From contig NZ_CP017715.1 of NCBI RefSeq assembly GCF_001854125.1, positions 2,232,001 through 2,296,000 of the forward strand: a stretch of 64,000 nucleotides of DNA, written 5' to 3'. The position numbers and the translations under genes were made by a program. How positions within the stretch are numbered: the first letter of the stretch is position 1; every line of letters starts with the position of its first letter. Positions 39,328-48,104 of the stretch are shown here, piece by piece. Under the pieces are notes generated by a model. The model was given only the letters and a program-made list of their open reading frames with translations. It made no database searches and was not told the origin of the DNA. Origin of the DNA: Marinobacter salinus (GTDB lineage Bacteria; Pseudomonadota; Gammaproteobacteria; Pseudomonadales; Oleiphilaceae).

Positions 39328-39368
39328 AGTATACCGATTCAGGTGCCACTGAATAAGCCCCGAATCGG
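39328..39368 (-). promoter_or_regulatory. Candidate hom promoter with an inverted repeat on the -35/spacer region
   Basis: On the minus strand TATACT (39333-39328) is a good -10. Immediately upstream, a 7-base perfect inverted repeat CCGATTC (39368-39362) / GAATCGG (39340-39334) brackets the -35 position and spacer. The -35 itself (TTATTC at 17 bases) is poor, so an activator or repressor site is plausible. Confidence 0.45.
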
Positions 39369-39388
39369 AAGCAAGTCAAATACATGAA

Positions 39389-39413
39389 AGTCCGGCCGCC
39401 GGAGGCAGCCGGA
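39389..39413 (-). terminator. Possible weak terminator after dsbC
   Basis: On the minus strand CCGGCTGCC-TCC-GGCGGCCGG (one mismatch), followed by ACTTTC without a real T run. It lies just after the dsbC stop. Confidence 0.35.
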
Positions 39414-39420
39414 AAGAACT

Positions 39421-40167
39421 TTAAAGCAGCCCCAGGCCCTTGGCGAGATTGTCAGCGGGAACGTACCCCCGCACCATGTTGCCGTCTTCCAGGATAATGG
39501 CTGGCGTGCCGGTCACACCGACGCGACCACCTAGCTGATACTGTTCAAGAACCGGGTTTTCGCAGGTGGCAGAATCCACGCTCCGCCCGCTTTTGGCCGC
39601 ATTCATCGCCGCCTGAGGATCGTCCGCACACCACACCGAAACGTATTTTTTGAACGACGGCGTTCCAGGACCGGAACGAGGGAAAGCGTAGTAGTTCACC
39701 GTAATACCGTAATCATTGAGCTGCGGAATTTCGGCGTGCAGTTTCCTGCAGTAGGGGCAATCAATATCCGTAAACACGTCAATAACAGCCTTTTCATCAC
39801 CTTTCGCCGGGAAGCTGATGACACCGTCATCGCCAAAGCCCGCCATAACCTGGCGACGCTGACCGGCTTTCGCTTCCTCGGTCACATTGGCGATACCGTT
39901 ATCAGTAATCTTCAACAAATCACCCGTCAACAAATACTGCCCGTCTGCTGTGGAGTAAATGGTCTCGCCATTATTGCTCAATACCTCATACAGCCCCTCC
40001 GCTTCGGACTCCCGAACCGACGTCACCTTCAGGCCCGGCACAGCCTCAGCCAGGCGCGTGGCAATACGATCCTCTATTTCACCAGCTGCAGCTGGGAATG
40101 CGAGCAGCACCCCAACGGTCAGACCGAACACCCTCGCAACATTCTTCATGCTTTTTCTGGCAGACAT
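39421..40167 (-). CDS. dsbC: Thiol:disulfide interchange protein DsbC
   Basis: Periplasmic disulfide isomerase. 248 residues: signal sequence (VARVFGLTVGVLLAFPAAAG), N-terminal dimerisation domain about 28-90, then thioredoxin fold with active-site CPYC (VFTDIDCPYCRKLH) and the second disulfide cysteines (SVWCAD, DSATCEN), plus the cis-Pro loop GVTGTPAII. The start could also be ATG 40149 (MKNVARVF). It lies between xerD and hom on the same strand, the order seen in pseudomonads. Confidence 0.96.
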   Translation of the reverse strand: MSARKSMKNVARVFGLTVGVLLAFPAAAGEIEDRIATRLAEAVPGLKVTSVRESEAEGLYEVLSNNGETIYSTADGQYLLTGDLLKITDNGIANVTEEAKAGQRRQVMAGFGDDGVISFPAKGDEKAVIDVFTDIDCPYCRKLHAEIPQLNDYGITVNYYAFPRSGPGTPSFKKYVSVWCADDPQAAMNAAKSGRSVDSATCENPVLEQYQLGGRVGVTGTPAIILEDGNMVRGYVPADNLAKGLGLL

Positions 40168-40291
40168 ACGTTTTTCCAGTCAGATGTTATTCAGCCCGCC
40201 CCTCAAGCGAGAAAGGCCACGGGAATCCGTTACTGCGACACAGACGCGCCGAAAAAGTTCAAAGCAGCTACCTTACCCAAAAAAGCGCACA

Positions 40292-41194
40292 TCAGCCACG
40301 GGGATGATGGGCCTGGTGCAACGACTGAAGGCGCTGGCGCGCAACATGGGTATATATCTGTGTCGTTGATAAATCAGAGTGCCCCAGCAGCATCTGAACA
40401 ACCCGCAGATCAGCGCCGTGATTCAGGAGATGCGTTGCAAAGGCATGTCGAAGAGTGTGGGGGGAGAGATGCTTGCGAATGCCCACCCGGACAGCATAAT
40501 GCTTGATCCGGTGCCAGAAAGTCTGGCGGGTCATGGCAGAAGGCCGGTTCCCCGGGAACAGTGCATCACAGGAATGACCTTTCAAGAGCTCCAGGCGCGC
40601 CTCCTTCATATAACGCAGCAGCCAGTCGACCGCCTCCTCACCCAGGGGGACGAGACGCTCTTTGTCACCCTTGCCGGTAATTCGAATCACACCCTGGCGA
40701 AGATTGACCTGGTCGACACGCAAGCCTGTGAGTTCAGAAACCCGGAGCCCGCAGCCATAGAGAATCTCCAGCATGGCCTTATCCCGTAATTCGATAGGCA
40801 CCGAAGGGTCCGGCTCTGCCAGCAGGTCGTCAACCTCCTCCTCAGTCAGGGAATCAGGAAGCCGCCGAGGCAGGCGGGGACTGTCGATGCGCAAGGTCGG
40901 GTCCTCAGCAATCAGACCTTCACGCAATAGATAACGATAAAACCGCCGTATACCGGACAGCCGCCGGGCCGCAGTTGACGCTTTCACTCCTTCCGCCAGG
41001 CCTCTGGACATCCACGCAAGCAAATCGGTTCTGCGGGCAGCCGTCAGGGGCGGCCGGCCGGGCTGCTCCTCCAGCCAGGCTGAAAGACGGGTAAGATCGC
41101 TTCGATAGGCTTGCCTCGTTTTTTCACCCAGCCCGTCTTCCAGCCATATCGCGTCGGTAAAGCGGACGATGATCGCCTCATCTTCCTGTCTCAC
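40292..41194 (-). CDS. xerD: Tyrosine recombinase XerD
   Basis: Resolves chromosome dimers at dif together with XerC and FtsK. 300 residues from GTG 41194 (MDVRQEDEAIIVRF), 7 bases after GAGGGGG; the frame runs to a TTG at 41218 but without support. SAM-like N-terminal domain about 15-100, catalytic domain with Arg in YGCGLRVSELTGLR, Lys in GKGDKERLVPLG, HTLRHAFATHLLNHGADLR, LGHSDLSTTQIYTHV with the nucleophilic tyrosine. It is the housekeeping enzyme, not an island integrase: no tRNA or att site is nearby. Confidence 0.95.
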   Translation of the reverse strand: MRQEDEAIIVRFTDAIWLEDGLGEKTRQAYRSDLTRLSAWLEEQPGRPPLTAARRTDLLAWMSRGLAEGVKASTAARRLSGIRRFYRYLLREGLIAEDPTLRIDSPRLPRRLPDSLTEEEVDDLLAEPDPSVPIELRDKAMLEILYGCGLRVSELTGLRVDQVNLRQGVIRITGKGDKERLVPLGEEAVDWLLRYMKEARLELLKGHSCDALFPGNRPSAMTRQTFWHRIKHYAVRVGIRKHLSPHTLRHAFATHLLNHGADLRVVQMLLGHSDLSTTQIYTHVARQRLQSLHQAHHPRG

Positions 41195-41250
41195 ATCAAC
41201 CCCCTCACGCCACCACAAGCCCCTGCCAGCATTGCACAGGCCTCAGACAC

Positions 41251-41279
41251 AAAAAAGGCAGCCCCAGGCTGCCTTTTTT
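41251..41279 (-). terminator. Rho-independent terminator after rplS
   Basis: AAAAAAGGCAGCC-CCA-GGCTGCCTTTTTT: a 7-base GC-rich stem with T runs on both strands, 28 bases after the rplS stop. It ends the rpsP operon and separates it from xerD. Confidence 0.92.
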
Positions 41280-41307
41280 ACAAGCGTACTGCTCAGCAAA
41301 TCACTGA

Positions 41308-41664
41308 TCAGCCCAGCTTTTCCTTGATGCGAGCTGCCTTACCGGACAGGTCGCGCAGGTAGTAAAGCTTGGCCTGACGCACGTCACCGCGACGCTTCAC
41401 GCTCACGCTGTCGATCAGCTTGGAGAAGGTCTGGAAAGTACGCTCAACGCCAACACCGTAAGAAATCTTACGCACGGTGAAGGATGAGTTCATGCCACGG
41501 TTACGCTTACCGATGACAACACCTTCGAACGCCTGCAGACGCTCACGGTTACCCTCGGTTACGCGAACCTGAACGACCACGGTATCGCCCGGCGCAAACG
41601 CAGGGGTTTCCTTGGTCATCTGTTCCGCTTCAAGTTGACTGATGATGTTGTTCTTGCCGCTCAT
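41308..41664 (-). CDS. rplS: 50S ribosomal protein L19
   Basis: Ribosomal protein at the 30S-50S interface. 118 residues from the ATG 7 bases after AGGAG ([20 protein letters not shown]). Family segments [26 protein letters not shown] and [16 protein letters not shown] are present. The frame extends 17 codons upstream without support. Last gene of rpsP-rimM-trmD-rplS. Confidence 0.97.
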   Translation of the reverse strand: MSGKNNIISQLEAEQMTKETPAFAPGDTVVVQVRVTEGNRERLQAFEGVVIGKRNRGMNSSFTVRKISYGVGVERTFQTFSKLIDSVSVKRRGDVRQAKLYYLRDLSGKAARIKEKLG

Positions 41665-41689
41665 CGTAATGCTCCTGATACCCAATCTT

Positions 41690-42448
41690 TTAATGCCCTG
41701 ATGATTCAGAGGCACCCGGTTCGTTCAAAATCTCTTCCAGCAGCTCACGCTCTTCATCCGTAAACACCCGCTTCTCCAGCAGGTCGGGGCGTCGCTCCCG
41801 GGTTCGCCTCAGCGACTGCTTTAGCCGCCAACGCCGGATCTGATCATGGTGACCGCCCAATAAAACATCCGGCACCGCCTGACCTTCGTAAACCTCGGGC
41901 CGAGTGTAGTGCGGACAATCCAGCAAACCGTCAGCAAAGGAATCCTGCTCTGCCGACTGCGCATGACCCAGCGCTCCGGGGATGAGGCGTGTAACCGCAT
42001 CAATGACGGCCATCGCCGCCAACTCGCCACCGGAGAGGACGAAGTCCCCCAGTGACACTTCCCGATCGACTTCGGCCGATATCAGGCGCTCATCCACACC
42101 CTCGTAGCGACCTGCGATCAGAATCAGTCGCTCCTCCGCCGCAAGAGACTCGACGACGGCCTGAGTCAATGGCTCACCCTGAGGCGAAAGATAAACTACG
42201 CAGGCCTGACCTGGCGCAGACTCCCGTGCAGCACGTATGGCCTCGCGGAGCGGCTGGATTTTCATCAGCATGCCCGGGCCACCACCGTAAGGACGGTCAT
42301 CTACTGTGCGGTGACGATCATGGGTAAACTCACGAGGATTCCAGCTCCTGAAGGTCAAAAGACCGTCCCGAACTGCCCTTCCCGTGATCCCGTAATCAGT
42401 TACCGCACTGAACATCTCCGGAAACAGACTGACTGCGCCGATCCACAC
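41690..42448 (-). CDS. trmD: tRNA (guanine-N(1)-)-methyltransferase TrmD
   Basis: SPOUT-class enzyme making m1G37 in tRNAs, which prevents +1 frameshifting. 252 residues starting at GTG ([20 protein letters not shown]), three bases after rimM. The trefoil-knot SAM site is LSPQGEPL and [32 protein letters not shown] is also conserved. Standard rpsP operon position. Confidence 0.97.
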   Translation of the reverse strand: MWIGAVSLFPEMFSAVTDYGITGRAVRDGLLTFRSWNPREFTHDRHRTVDDRPYGGGPGMLMKIQPLREAIRAARESAPGQACVVYLSPQGEPLTQAVVESLAAEERLILIAGRYEGVDERLISAEVDREVSLGDFVLSGGELAAMAVIDAVTRLIPGALGHAQSAEQDSFADGLLDCPHYTRPEVYEGQAVPDVLLGGHHDQIRRWRLKQSLRRTRERRPDLLEKRVFTDEERELLEEILNEPGASESSGH

Positions 42449-42451
42449 CCG

Positions 42452-42979
42452 TCAGAACTCCGGATCCCAGTCCACAACCATGCGCGAAGAGCCCAAGTCG
42501 ACTTCCCTGACCACCTGATCAGGCAGATAAGGAATCAACCGCTCACGCTGATCTATGGAACCTGCCGAAGCGTGAACCACCAGAACATCGTTGGAACCTG
42601 TTTCTATCAGATGGTGCACCGTTCCCAGGCACTCACCCTCAACCGTAAAAACGTCAAGACCCTCAAGCTGGAACCAGTAGAACTCCCCCTCAGGGAGATC
42701 AGGTAGCTCTTCGGTCGCCACTTTAACATCGGCGCCGCATAGCTTGAGAGCAACATCACGGTCATCAACACCTTTAAGCCTGACGACGATCCCCTGCCCT
42801 TGGCGGCGACCCTCTTCAAGCTTGACAGGAATACGCTTTCCGTCCAGATCCAACGTCCAGTCCCGGTAATTCAGTATTCCTTCTCTGGGATCCGTAAAGG
42901 AATAGACCTTTAGCCATCCCTTGACCCCAAATACCGAGGTAATCCGGCCGATCACAGTTTCCTGCGAATTCTGTGTCAT
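42452..42979 (-). CDS. rimM: Ribosome maturation factor RimM
   Basis: Assists 30S head assembly, binding S19. 175 residues: N-terminal RimM domain (VIGRITSVFGVKGWLKVYSF) and C-terminal PRC barrel (GEFYWFQLEGLDVFTVEGEC, IPYLPDQVVREVDL). It follows rpsP by 27 bases and precedes trmD by 3. Confidence 0.96.
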   Translation of the reverse strand: MTQNSQETVIGRITSVFGVKGWLKVYSFTDPREGILNYRDWTLDLDGKRIPVKLEEGRRQGQGIVVRLKGVDDRDVALKLCGADVKVATEELPDLPEGEFYWFQLEGLDVFTVEGECLGTVHHLIETGSNDVLVVHASAGSIDQRERLIPYLPDQVVREVDLGSSRMVVDWDPEF

Positions 42980-43006
42980 GCCACAAACCCCGGTACTAAA
43001 ACGTAA

Positions 43007-43246
43007 TTACTCAGCAGCCTTCAGCAGCTGGGCAACACGATCGCTGGTTTGCGCGCCCTGGCCCAGCCAGAACTCAACACGATCACGGTCAACGCGCAGA
43101 CTTTCTTCCTGACCACGGGCAACCGGGTTGAAAAATCCAACGCGCTCAATGAACCGACCGTCGCGAGATTTACGGCTGTCGGTGACTGTCAGATGGTAGA
43201 ACGGGCGCTTCTTTGAGCCGCCACGAGCCAAACGGATTATTACCAT
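43007..43246 (-). CDS. rpsP: 30S ribosomal protein S16
   Basis: Small-subunit assembly protein. 79 residues beginning [20 protein letters not shown], with the usual [13 protein letters not shown] and the typical ALLKAAE-like end (VAQLLKAAE). First gene of the rpsP-rimM-trmD-rplS operon, 162 bases downstream of the ffh stop on the same strand. Confidence 0.97.
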   Translation of the reverse strand: MVIIRLARGGSKKRPFYHLTVTDSRKSRDGRFIERVGFFNPVARGQEESLRVDRDRVEFWLGQGAQTSDRVAQLLKAAE

Positions 43247-43333
43247 TTAACCAATATCCTGTTCTGTTGTACGAACTTTATACGTTTCACGCCTGCCAAT
43301 CAGTGGCTGACGCGAAGACCCATACTCGAAAGG

Positions 43334-43360
43334 GGCGCTATTCTATGCTAAAAAAGCGCC
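43334..43360 (-). promoter_or_regulatory. Candidate rpsP promoter within an inverted repeat
   Basis: On the minus strand a -10-like TAGAAT (43345-43340) is followed by the GC-rich discriminator AGCGCC, typical of stringently controlled ribosomal-protein promoters. GGCGCT (43360-43355) and AGCGCC (43339-43334) form a 6-base inverted repeat around it. The -35 is weak. Confidence 0.4.
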
Positions 43361-43408
43361 GAAGAAAACAGGGAAAACATTGTTTCCACGTTTTCCATGT
43401 AAGGCATT

Positions 43409-44797
43409 TTACATACGGCCGAAGGGAGGCGCTCCACCACCGCCGCCGCCGGGCGGCATCATACCACCCATGCCGCGCATCATGTTCGCCATACCGCCCT
43501 TTTTGCCAAACTTTTTCATCATTTTCTGCATTTGCTTGTGTTGCTTGAGCAGGCGATTGACATCCTGGATCTGGGTTCCGGAGCCGGTGGCGATGCGGCG
43601 CTTGCGTGAGTTGTTAATGACATCAGGGTAACGGCGCTCCTTCGGCGTCATTGAGCAGATGATGGCTTCCATCTGCCCCATGGATTTGTCATTAACCTGC
43701 TGCTGCGCCATCTGGGCCATTTGCCCCATACCCGGTAGCTTATCCAGCAAACCGCCGATACCACCCATATTCTTCATCTGTTGCAGCTGATCCCGGAAGT
43801 CTTCCAGGTCGAAGCTCTTGCCCTTCTTGATCTTTTTTGTGAGCTTCTGGGCCTTCTTCTGGTCCAGCTTACGCTCGGCTTCTTCTATCAGTGAGAGAAC
43901 ATCGCCCATACCAAGGATGCGTGACGCAACACGGTCCGGGTAAAAAGGCTCCAACGCATCGGATTTTTCTCCAACGCCCAGAAATTTAATGGGCTTACCG
44001 GTAATATGACGGACCGACAAGGCTGCGCCACCGCGAGCGTCACCATCGGTTTTGGTCAGCACTACCCCCGTCAGCGGTAACGCGTCGTTAAACGCCTTGG
44101 CGGTATTCGCCGCATCCTGGCCGGTCATGGCATCGACCACAAACAGGGTCTCAACCGGGTTAACCGCTTTGTGGAGGCGCCCGATTTCACCCATCATCTG
44201 CTCATCGACATGCAGACGGCCGGCGGTATCCAGAATGACAACGTCAATGTGCTTCTTGCGCGCGGCAGAGATAGCGCCCTCGGCGATATCCACCGGATCC
44301 TGGTCTGCCGTACTGGGGAAAAACTCGACGCCCACTTCGCCAGCCAGTGTTTCCAACTGCTTGATGGCGGCCGGACGATATACGTCCGCGCTGACCACCA
44401 TGACCGACTTCTTCTGACGTTCTTTAAGGAATCGGGAAAGCTTGGCCACCGTCGTGGTCTTACCGGCACCCTGCAGGCCAGCCATCATAATAACTGCGGG
44501 CGGCTGCACGGACAGGTTGAGCGACTCATTGCTCTCGCCCATAACGCGCTCCAGCTCTTGCTGGACCACCTTCACAAAAACCTGCCCCGGCGTCAGGCTG
44601 CGTTGCACTTCCTGACCAATGGCACGCGTGCGGACACCTTCCACGAAATCCTTGACTACCGGCAGAGCGACATCCGCCTCAAGCAGAGCCATCCGGACTT
44701 CACGCAGCGTGTCCTTGATATTGTCATCGGTTAGCCGCGCCTGACCGGAAATCTTGCGCAGGCTACCGGAAAGTCGGTCTTGGAGGTTCTCAAACAT
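43409..44797 (-). CDS. ffh: Signal recognition particle protein Ffh
   Basis: GTPase that delivers ribosomes making membrane proteins to FtsY and SecYEG, with 4.5S RNA. 462 residues from the ATG at 44797 (MFENLQDRLSGSLRKISGQA); the frame is open 29 codons further but that part does not fit. N domain, G domain (GLQGAGKTTTVAKL, DTAGRLHVDEQM, TKTDGDARGGAAL), and Met-rich M domain from about 330. The C-terminus ends in a run of Met, Gly and Pro. 4.5S RNA is not encoded in the window. Confidence 0.97.
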   Translation of the reverse strand: MFENLQDRLSGSLRKISGQARLTDDNIKDTLREVRMALLEADVALPVVKDFVEGVRTRAIGQEVQRSLTPGQVFVKVVQQELERVMGESNESLNLSVQPPAVIMMAGLQGAGKTTTVAKLSRFLKERQKKSVMVVSADVYRPAAIKQLETLAGEVGVEFFPSTADQDPVDIAEGAISAARKKHIDVVILDTAGRLHVDEQMMGEIGRLHKAVNPVETLFVVDAMTGQDAANTAKAFNDALPLTGVVLTKTDGDARGGAALSVRHITGKPIKFLGVGEKSDALEPFYPDRVASRILGMGDVLSLIEEAERKLDQKKAQKLTKKIKKGKSFDLEDFRDQLQQMKNMGGIGGLLDKLPGMGQMAQMAQQQVNDKSMGQMEAIICSMTPKERRYPDVINNSRKRRIATGSGTQIQDVNRLLKQHKQMQKMMKKFGKKGGMANMMRGMGGMMPPGGGGGGAPPFGRM

Positions 44798-44882
44798 GTT
44801 GCTCTTCCGTACCCCGGATAAATTGAGTGCATGGACCGCAGAGCCCGTTTCGGCTCCTTGATTCCAGTTGCATAATCGCGAC

Positions 44883-44888
44883 ATTATA
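44883..44888 (-). promoter_or_regulatory. Candidate ffh -10 element
   Basis: Perfect TATAAT on the minus strand, about 86 bases upstream of the ffh ATG, in the divergent ffh/ypjD-type spacer. The -35 at 17 bases (TCGTTT) is poor. Confidence 0.4.
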
Positions 44889-44978
44889 ACCAGACTATCG
44901 CCCTGAAACGACCAACCCGGTCAAATCGGTGAAACACACCACCGAATCCCAGTCAGATTAGTGGTTAATAAGGAAGTC

Positions 44979-45785
44979 ATGGGAACGCTGATTCTCGCGG
45001 TCACCTCTCTTTTTCTATACAGCGTCGGTACCGCGCTGCAGGCGCTCCATTTCAGAGGCCGGGTGCACAGTAACCTTGCCATTACGACACTGGTCGGCGC
45101 TCTGGCACTGATTAGCCATGGCCTGTTGATTGCTCAAACAGTGCATCACGACGGCGGATTCGATTTTGGATTTTTCAAGAGCTCCGTCCTCATCTCGTGG
45201 CTGATCGTATTCCTTCTTCTTGGCCTTAACCTCAGAAAACCTGTGCAGAACCTGTTCCTTGGGGTTTACCCCCTGGCATCCCTGACCATCATAATGGGTT
45301 TGATCACGCACACCCCTTCAAGACTGGTCTCAGACGAGAGCTATGGGATGCTGTCACATATCGCCTTGTCAGTCACAGCGTACAGCCTGTTCACGCTGGC
45401 AGCCATCCAGGCGATCCTGCTCTATTTCCAGAACCGCCAACTTAAACGTAATTACAACAGCCTGCTGGTGCGTAACCTGCCGCCCCTGCAGACCATGGAA
45501 TCACTATTGTTCGAAATGGTCTGGGCCGGCGTGGTGATGCTCGTACTGGCGATCGTAACCGGGGCGCTGTTTGTGAAAGATCTTTTCGCCCAGGATCTGG
45601 CCCACAAAACTGTTTTTTCACTACTTTCGTTAATGGTGTTCGTTGCACTGTTGATCGGGCGCTACACCAAAGGCTGGAGAGGCATTACGGCAAGTCGTTG
45701 GACGCTGGCGGGCTGCGCCCTGTTAATGCTGGCTTTTTACGGCAGCAAATTCGTGCTTGAACTGGTATTTAACAGAGGCGGCTAA
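44979..45785 (+). CDS. YpjD/CcsA-like inner-membrane protein
   Basis: 268 residues from ATG 44979, which follows AAGGA by 5 bases. About eight membrane helices spread over the chain. The central part (MLSHIALSVTAYSLFTLAAI) is like the cytochrome c assembly CcsA/CcmC family, whose heme-handling histidine sits in such a helix. Escherichia coli YpjD, encoded next to ffh and corB (yfjD), is the closest counterpart by position. A heme or metal role is possible but unproven. Confidence 0.88.
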   Translation: MGTLILAVTSLFLYSVGTALQALHFRGRVHSNLAITTLVGALALISHGLLIAQTVHHDGGFDFGFFKSSVLISWLIVFLLLGLNLRKPVQNLFLGVYPLASLTIIMGLITHTPSRLVSDESYGMLSHIALSVTAYSLFTLAAIQAILLYFQNRQLKRNYNSLLVRNLPPLQTMESLLFEMVWAGVVMLVLAIVTGALFVKDLFAQDLAHKTVFSLLSLMVFVALLIGRYTKGWRGITASRWTLAGCALLMLAFYGSKFVLELVFNRGG

Positions 45786-45869
45786 TCCTCCCCGGGAGCA
45801 CAACCTCTTGACACCGGCCTCGGCCTACCCCTATTTTCCCCACTTGTTGGTAATATAAGGACCCCCCTC

Positions 45870-47153
45870 TTGAACGAAACATCGCTTACCGCGCTGTTTA
45901 TTCTGCTCGTCGGCCTCATTCTTCTGTCCGGCTTCTTTTCCAGCTCGGAAACCGGAATGATGTCCCTGAACCGGTACCGCCTGAAACACCTGGCAAAAAC
46001 CGGTCACAAGGGCGCAAAGCGAGCTCAAAACCTTCTCCAGAGAACAGATCAGTTGATTGGGGTTATCCTGATCGGCAACAACTTCGTTAATATTCTTGCC
46101 TCATCCATTGCAACAGTTATTGCCATCGAGCTCTGGGGTAATGCTGGCATCGCTTACGCAACGCTCCTGCTAACGATCGTCATCCTGATTTTTGCCGAAG
46201 TTACGCCCAAAACACTGGCCGCCCTCTTTCCGGAAAAAATCGCCTTCCCCGCGAGCTACGTGCTGGGACCGCTACTGAAGATCCTTTATCCAATCGTCTG
46301 GGCGGTAAACCTGCTTACCGGTGTTATCCTGAAACTGCTTCGCGTCTCTCCCGATGATGCCGCCAGCGACCATCTCAGTCGCGAAGAACTCAGAACCCTC
46401 GTCAATGAGGCAGGCGCGCTGATCCCGGCCAAACATAAGGACATGTTGGTCAGCATCCTGGATCTGGAAAAGGTCACGGTGAACGACATCATGGTCCCCC
46501 GAAACGAGGTGGTGGGCATTGATCTGGATGACGATACCGACACCATCCTGCGACAGCTTCGCAGCAGCCAGCACACCCGACTTCCGGTTTTTAAAGGCGA
46601 CATCAACAATATCCAGGGCATTCTGCATCTGAGAAGTGCGTCCAAGCTGCTTCAGCAGGAAGAAATCAACAAAGCGATGATCATGCAGCTTTGCCAGGAA
46701 CCCTACTTTGTCCCTGAAAGCACGCCACTGAACACTCAGCTCATCAATTTCCAGAAGGGAAAGCGCCGGTTTGGTATCGTCGTTGACGAATATGGCGATG
46801 TGCTCGGCCTGGCCACGCTTGAGGACATTCTGGAGGAAATCGTCGGTGACTTTACCACGGACTACGCCGCCACCAGCCCTGACATCATCCCCCAGGACGA
46901 CGGAACCTTCATTATTGACGGGACAACGGCCCTGCGAACCATCAACAAGACCCTGGGCTGGAAAATGCCTACGGACGGTCCCAAAACGCTCAACGGCCTG
47001 ATCACCGAGACACTGGAAAACATCCCGGATACAAACGTATGCGTCAAGGTGGACGGGCATTGCGTGGAAGTTCTGCAGATTAAGGACAACGTTGTAAAGG
47101 CCGCCATCGTACACCCTCGCAAACGCAAAAAGCGCCCGCTGGCCCGACCATAA
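45870..47153 (+). CDS. CorB/CNNM-family magnesium-type transporter
   Basis: 427 residues: DUF21/CNNM membrane domain (first about 190 residues, with SGFFSSSETGMMSLNRYRLK and IGNNFVNILASSIATV), tandem CBS domains about 205-330 (VNDIMVPRNEVVGIDLDDDT, FGIVVDEYGDVLGLATLEDI), and a C-terminal CorC_HlyC domain. CNNM/CorB proteins export or sense Mg2+ and other divalent ions with Mg-ATP in the CBS pair. It starts with TTG about 9 bases after AAGG. It follows the YpjD-like gene by 84 bases, as in Escherichia coli ypjD-yfjD. Confidence 0.92.
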   Translation: MNETSLTALFILLVGLILLSGFFSSSETGMMSLNRYRLKHLAKTGHKGAKRAQNLLQRTDQLIGVILIGNNFVNILASSIATVIAIELWGNAGIAYATLLLTIVILIFAEVTPKTLAALFPEKIAFPASYVLGPLLKILYPIVWAVNLLTGVILKLLRVSPDDAASDHLSREELRTLVNEAGALIPAKHKDMLVSILDLEKVTVNDIMVPRNEVVGIDLDDDTDTILRQLRSSQHTRLPVFKGDINNIQGILHLRSASKLLQQEEINKAMIMQLCQEPYFVPESTPLNTQLINFQKGKRRFGIVVDEYGDVLGLATLEDILEEIVGDFTTDYAATSPDIIPQDDGTFIIDGTTALRTINKTLGWKMPTDGPKTLNGLITETLENIPDTNVCVKVDGHCVEVLQIKDNVVKAAIVHPRKRKKRPLARP

Positions 47154-47205
47154 CACCGGGCCCAATTCCCGCCCGCTATAGTTCTTTCAGTTATAGCGGG
47201 CCCGG
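47154..47205 (+). terminator. Long hairpin after the CorB-type gene
   Basis: Starting at the transporter stop, CCGGGCC pairs with GGCCCGG around an inner stem CCCGCTATA/TATAGCGGG. The end is GGTTCTTG rather than a T run, so it may be a weak terminator or an mRNA 3'-end stabiliser. Confidence 0.45.
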
Positions 47206-47305
47206 TTCTTGAAAGATCAAAATTTAACCGTTTTCTTGACCCTTATCTGCCCACGACCAACACTAACCGTGGTGCGAAACAAAAATAATGATAAGGAATC
47301 TATCC

Positions 47306-47908
47306 ATGAGTCTGACACACAGCTTTGGCCTGCTTGCTCACCCTGACCAGGAGTGGGAGGCTATACGCAGGGAATCTGAGTCCGTAACGAAACTCTATCT
47401 CGGCCACATTTTGCTTTTGGCCCTCATTCCCGCTGCCGCCGGATTTTTCGGAACATCCCAGGTAGGCTGGCAGATCGGTGACGGGCAGATAACGAAGCTC
47501 TCCACCGGAAGCGCACTGCAGCTTTCGACCCTGTTCTACGCCGCGATGCTCGTGGGCATATTCATTCTTGGTAAATTTATTGATTTTTTTGCCGCGACCT
47601 ACGATGCCGTTGAACGCACCCCCAGGGGAGTTGCGCTAGCTGCGTATACCGCCACCCCGATTTTCCTGATTGGCGTAATCGCGGTATACCCAAACATTTG
47701 GGTAAACATGCTCGCCGGGCTCGCGGCTGTCGCATACGCCGTCTATCTTCTCTATGAAGGCCTGCCTATCCTGATGAAGATTCCGGAAGAACGCGGATTC
47801 ATGTTCGCGTCAGCGGTGCTAACAGTCGGACTGGTAATGTTCGTTGCACTTCTCGCCATGAGCGTCGTTATCTGGAGCATGGGCGTCGGCCCCGTTTACG
47901 TAAGCTGA
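47306..47908 (+). CDS. Yip1-family membrane protein
   Basis: 200 residues from ATG 47306, 8 bases after AAGGA; an earlier ATG at 47288 overlaps that ribosome binding site. Five or so hydrophobic segments (LGHILLLALIPAAAGFFG, LFYAAMLVGIFILGKF, GVALAAYTATPIFLIGVIAV, and others). The WEAIRRE N-terminal motif and AYTATPIFLIG are typical of bacterial Yip1-domain proteins. Function unknown. It is followed by a good terminator, so it may be a single-gene unit. Confidence 0.87.
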   Translation: MSLTHSFGLLAHPDQEWEAIRRESESVTKLYLGHILLLALIPAAAGFFGTSQVGWQIGDGQITKLSTGSALQLSTLFYAAMLVGIFILGKFIDFFAATYDAVERTPRGVALAAYTATPIFLIGVIAVYPNIWVNMLAGLAAVAYAVYLLYEGLPILMKIPEERGFMFASAVLTVGLVMFVALLAMSVVIWSMGVGPVYVS

Positions 47909-47944
47909 TAGTAACATGTCAGCAGTAAGGCTCTGAATTAACGA

Positions 47945-47975
47945 AGGGTGTCCCACGGGGCACCCTCCGTTTTTT
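47945..47975 (+). terminator. Rho-independent terminator after the Yip1-family gene
   Basis: AGGGTGTCCC-ACG-GGGCACCCT followed by CCGTTTTTT, 37 bases after the Yip1-family stop. Confidence 0.9.
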
Positions 47976-48104
47976 GAAGACAGTCTCAGGTTAGCGTTTA
48001 TTCATGTTAAGTTTGCTAAAAATGCGGTAAATTTACCCGATAAAGAAAATACAAGGATTCAAGCTCGGTCATGTATCCGGTTGAGGCGTAAACAGGAGTC
48101 GGCC

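Noticed and set aside
40292..41194. Integrase of a genomic island
   Set aside because: Length, motifs and synteny with dsbC-hom identify housekeeping XerD; there is no tRNA, att repeat or cargo nearby.
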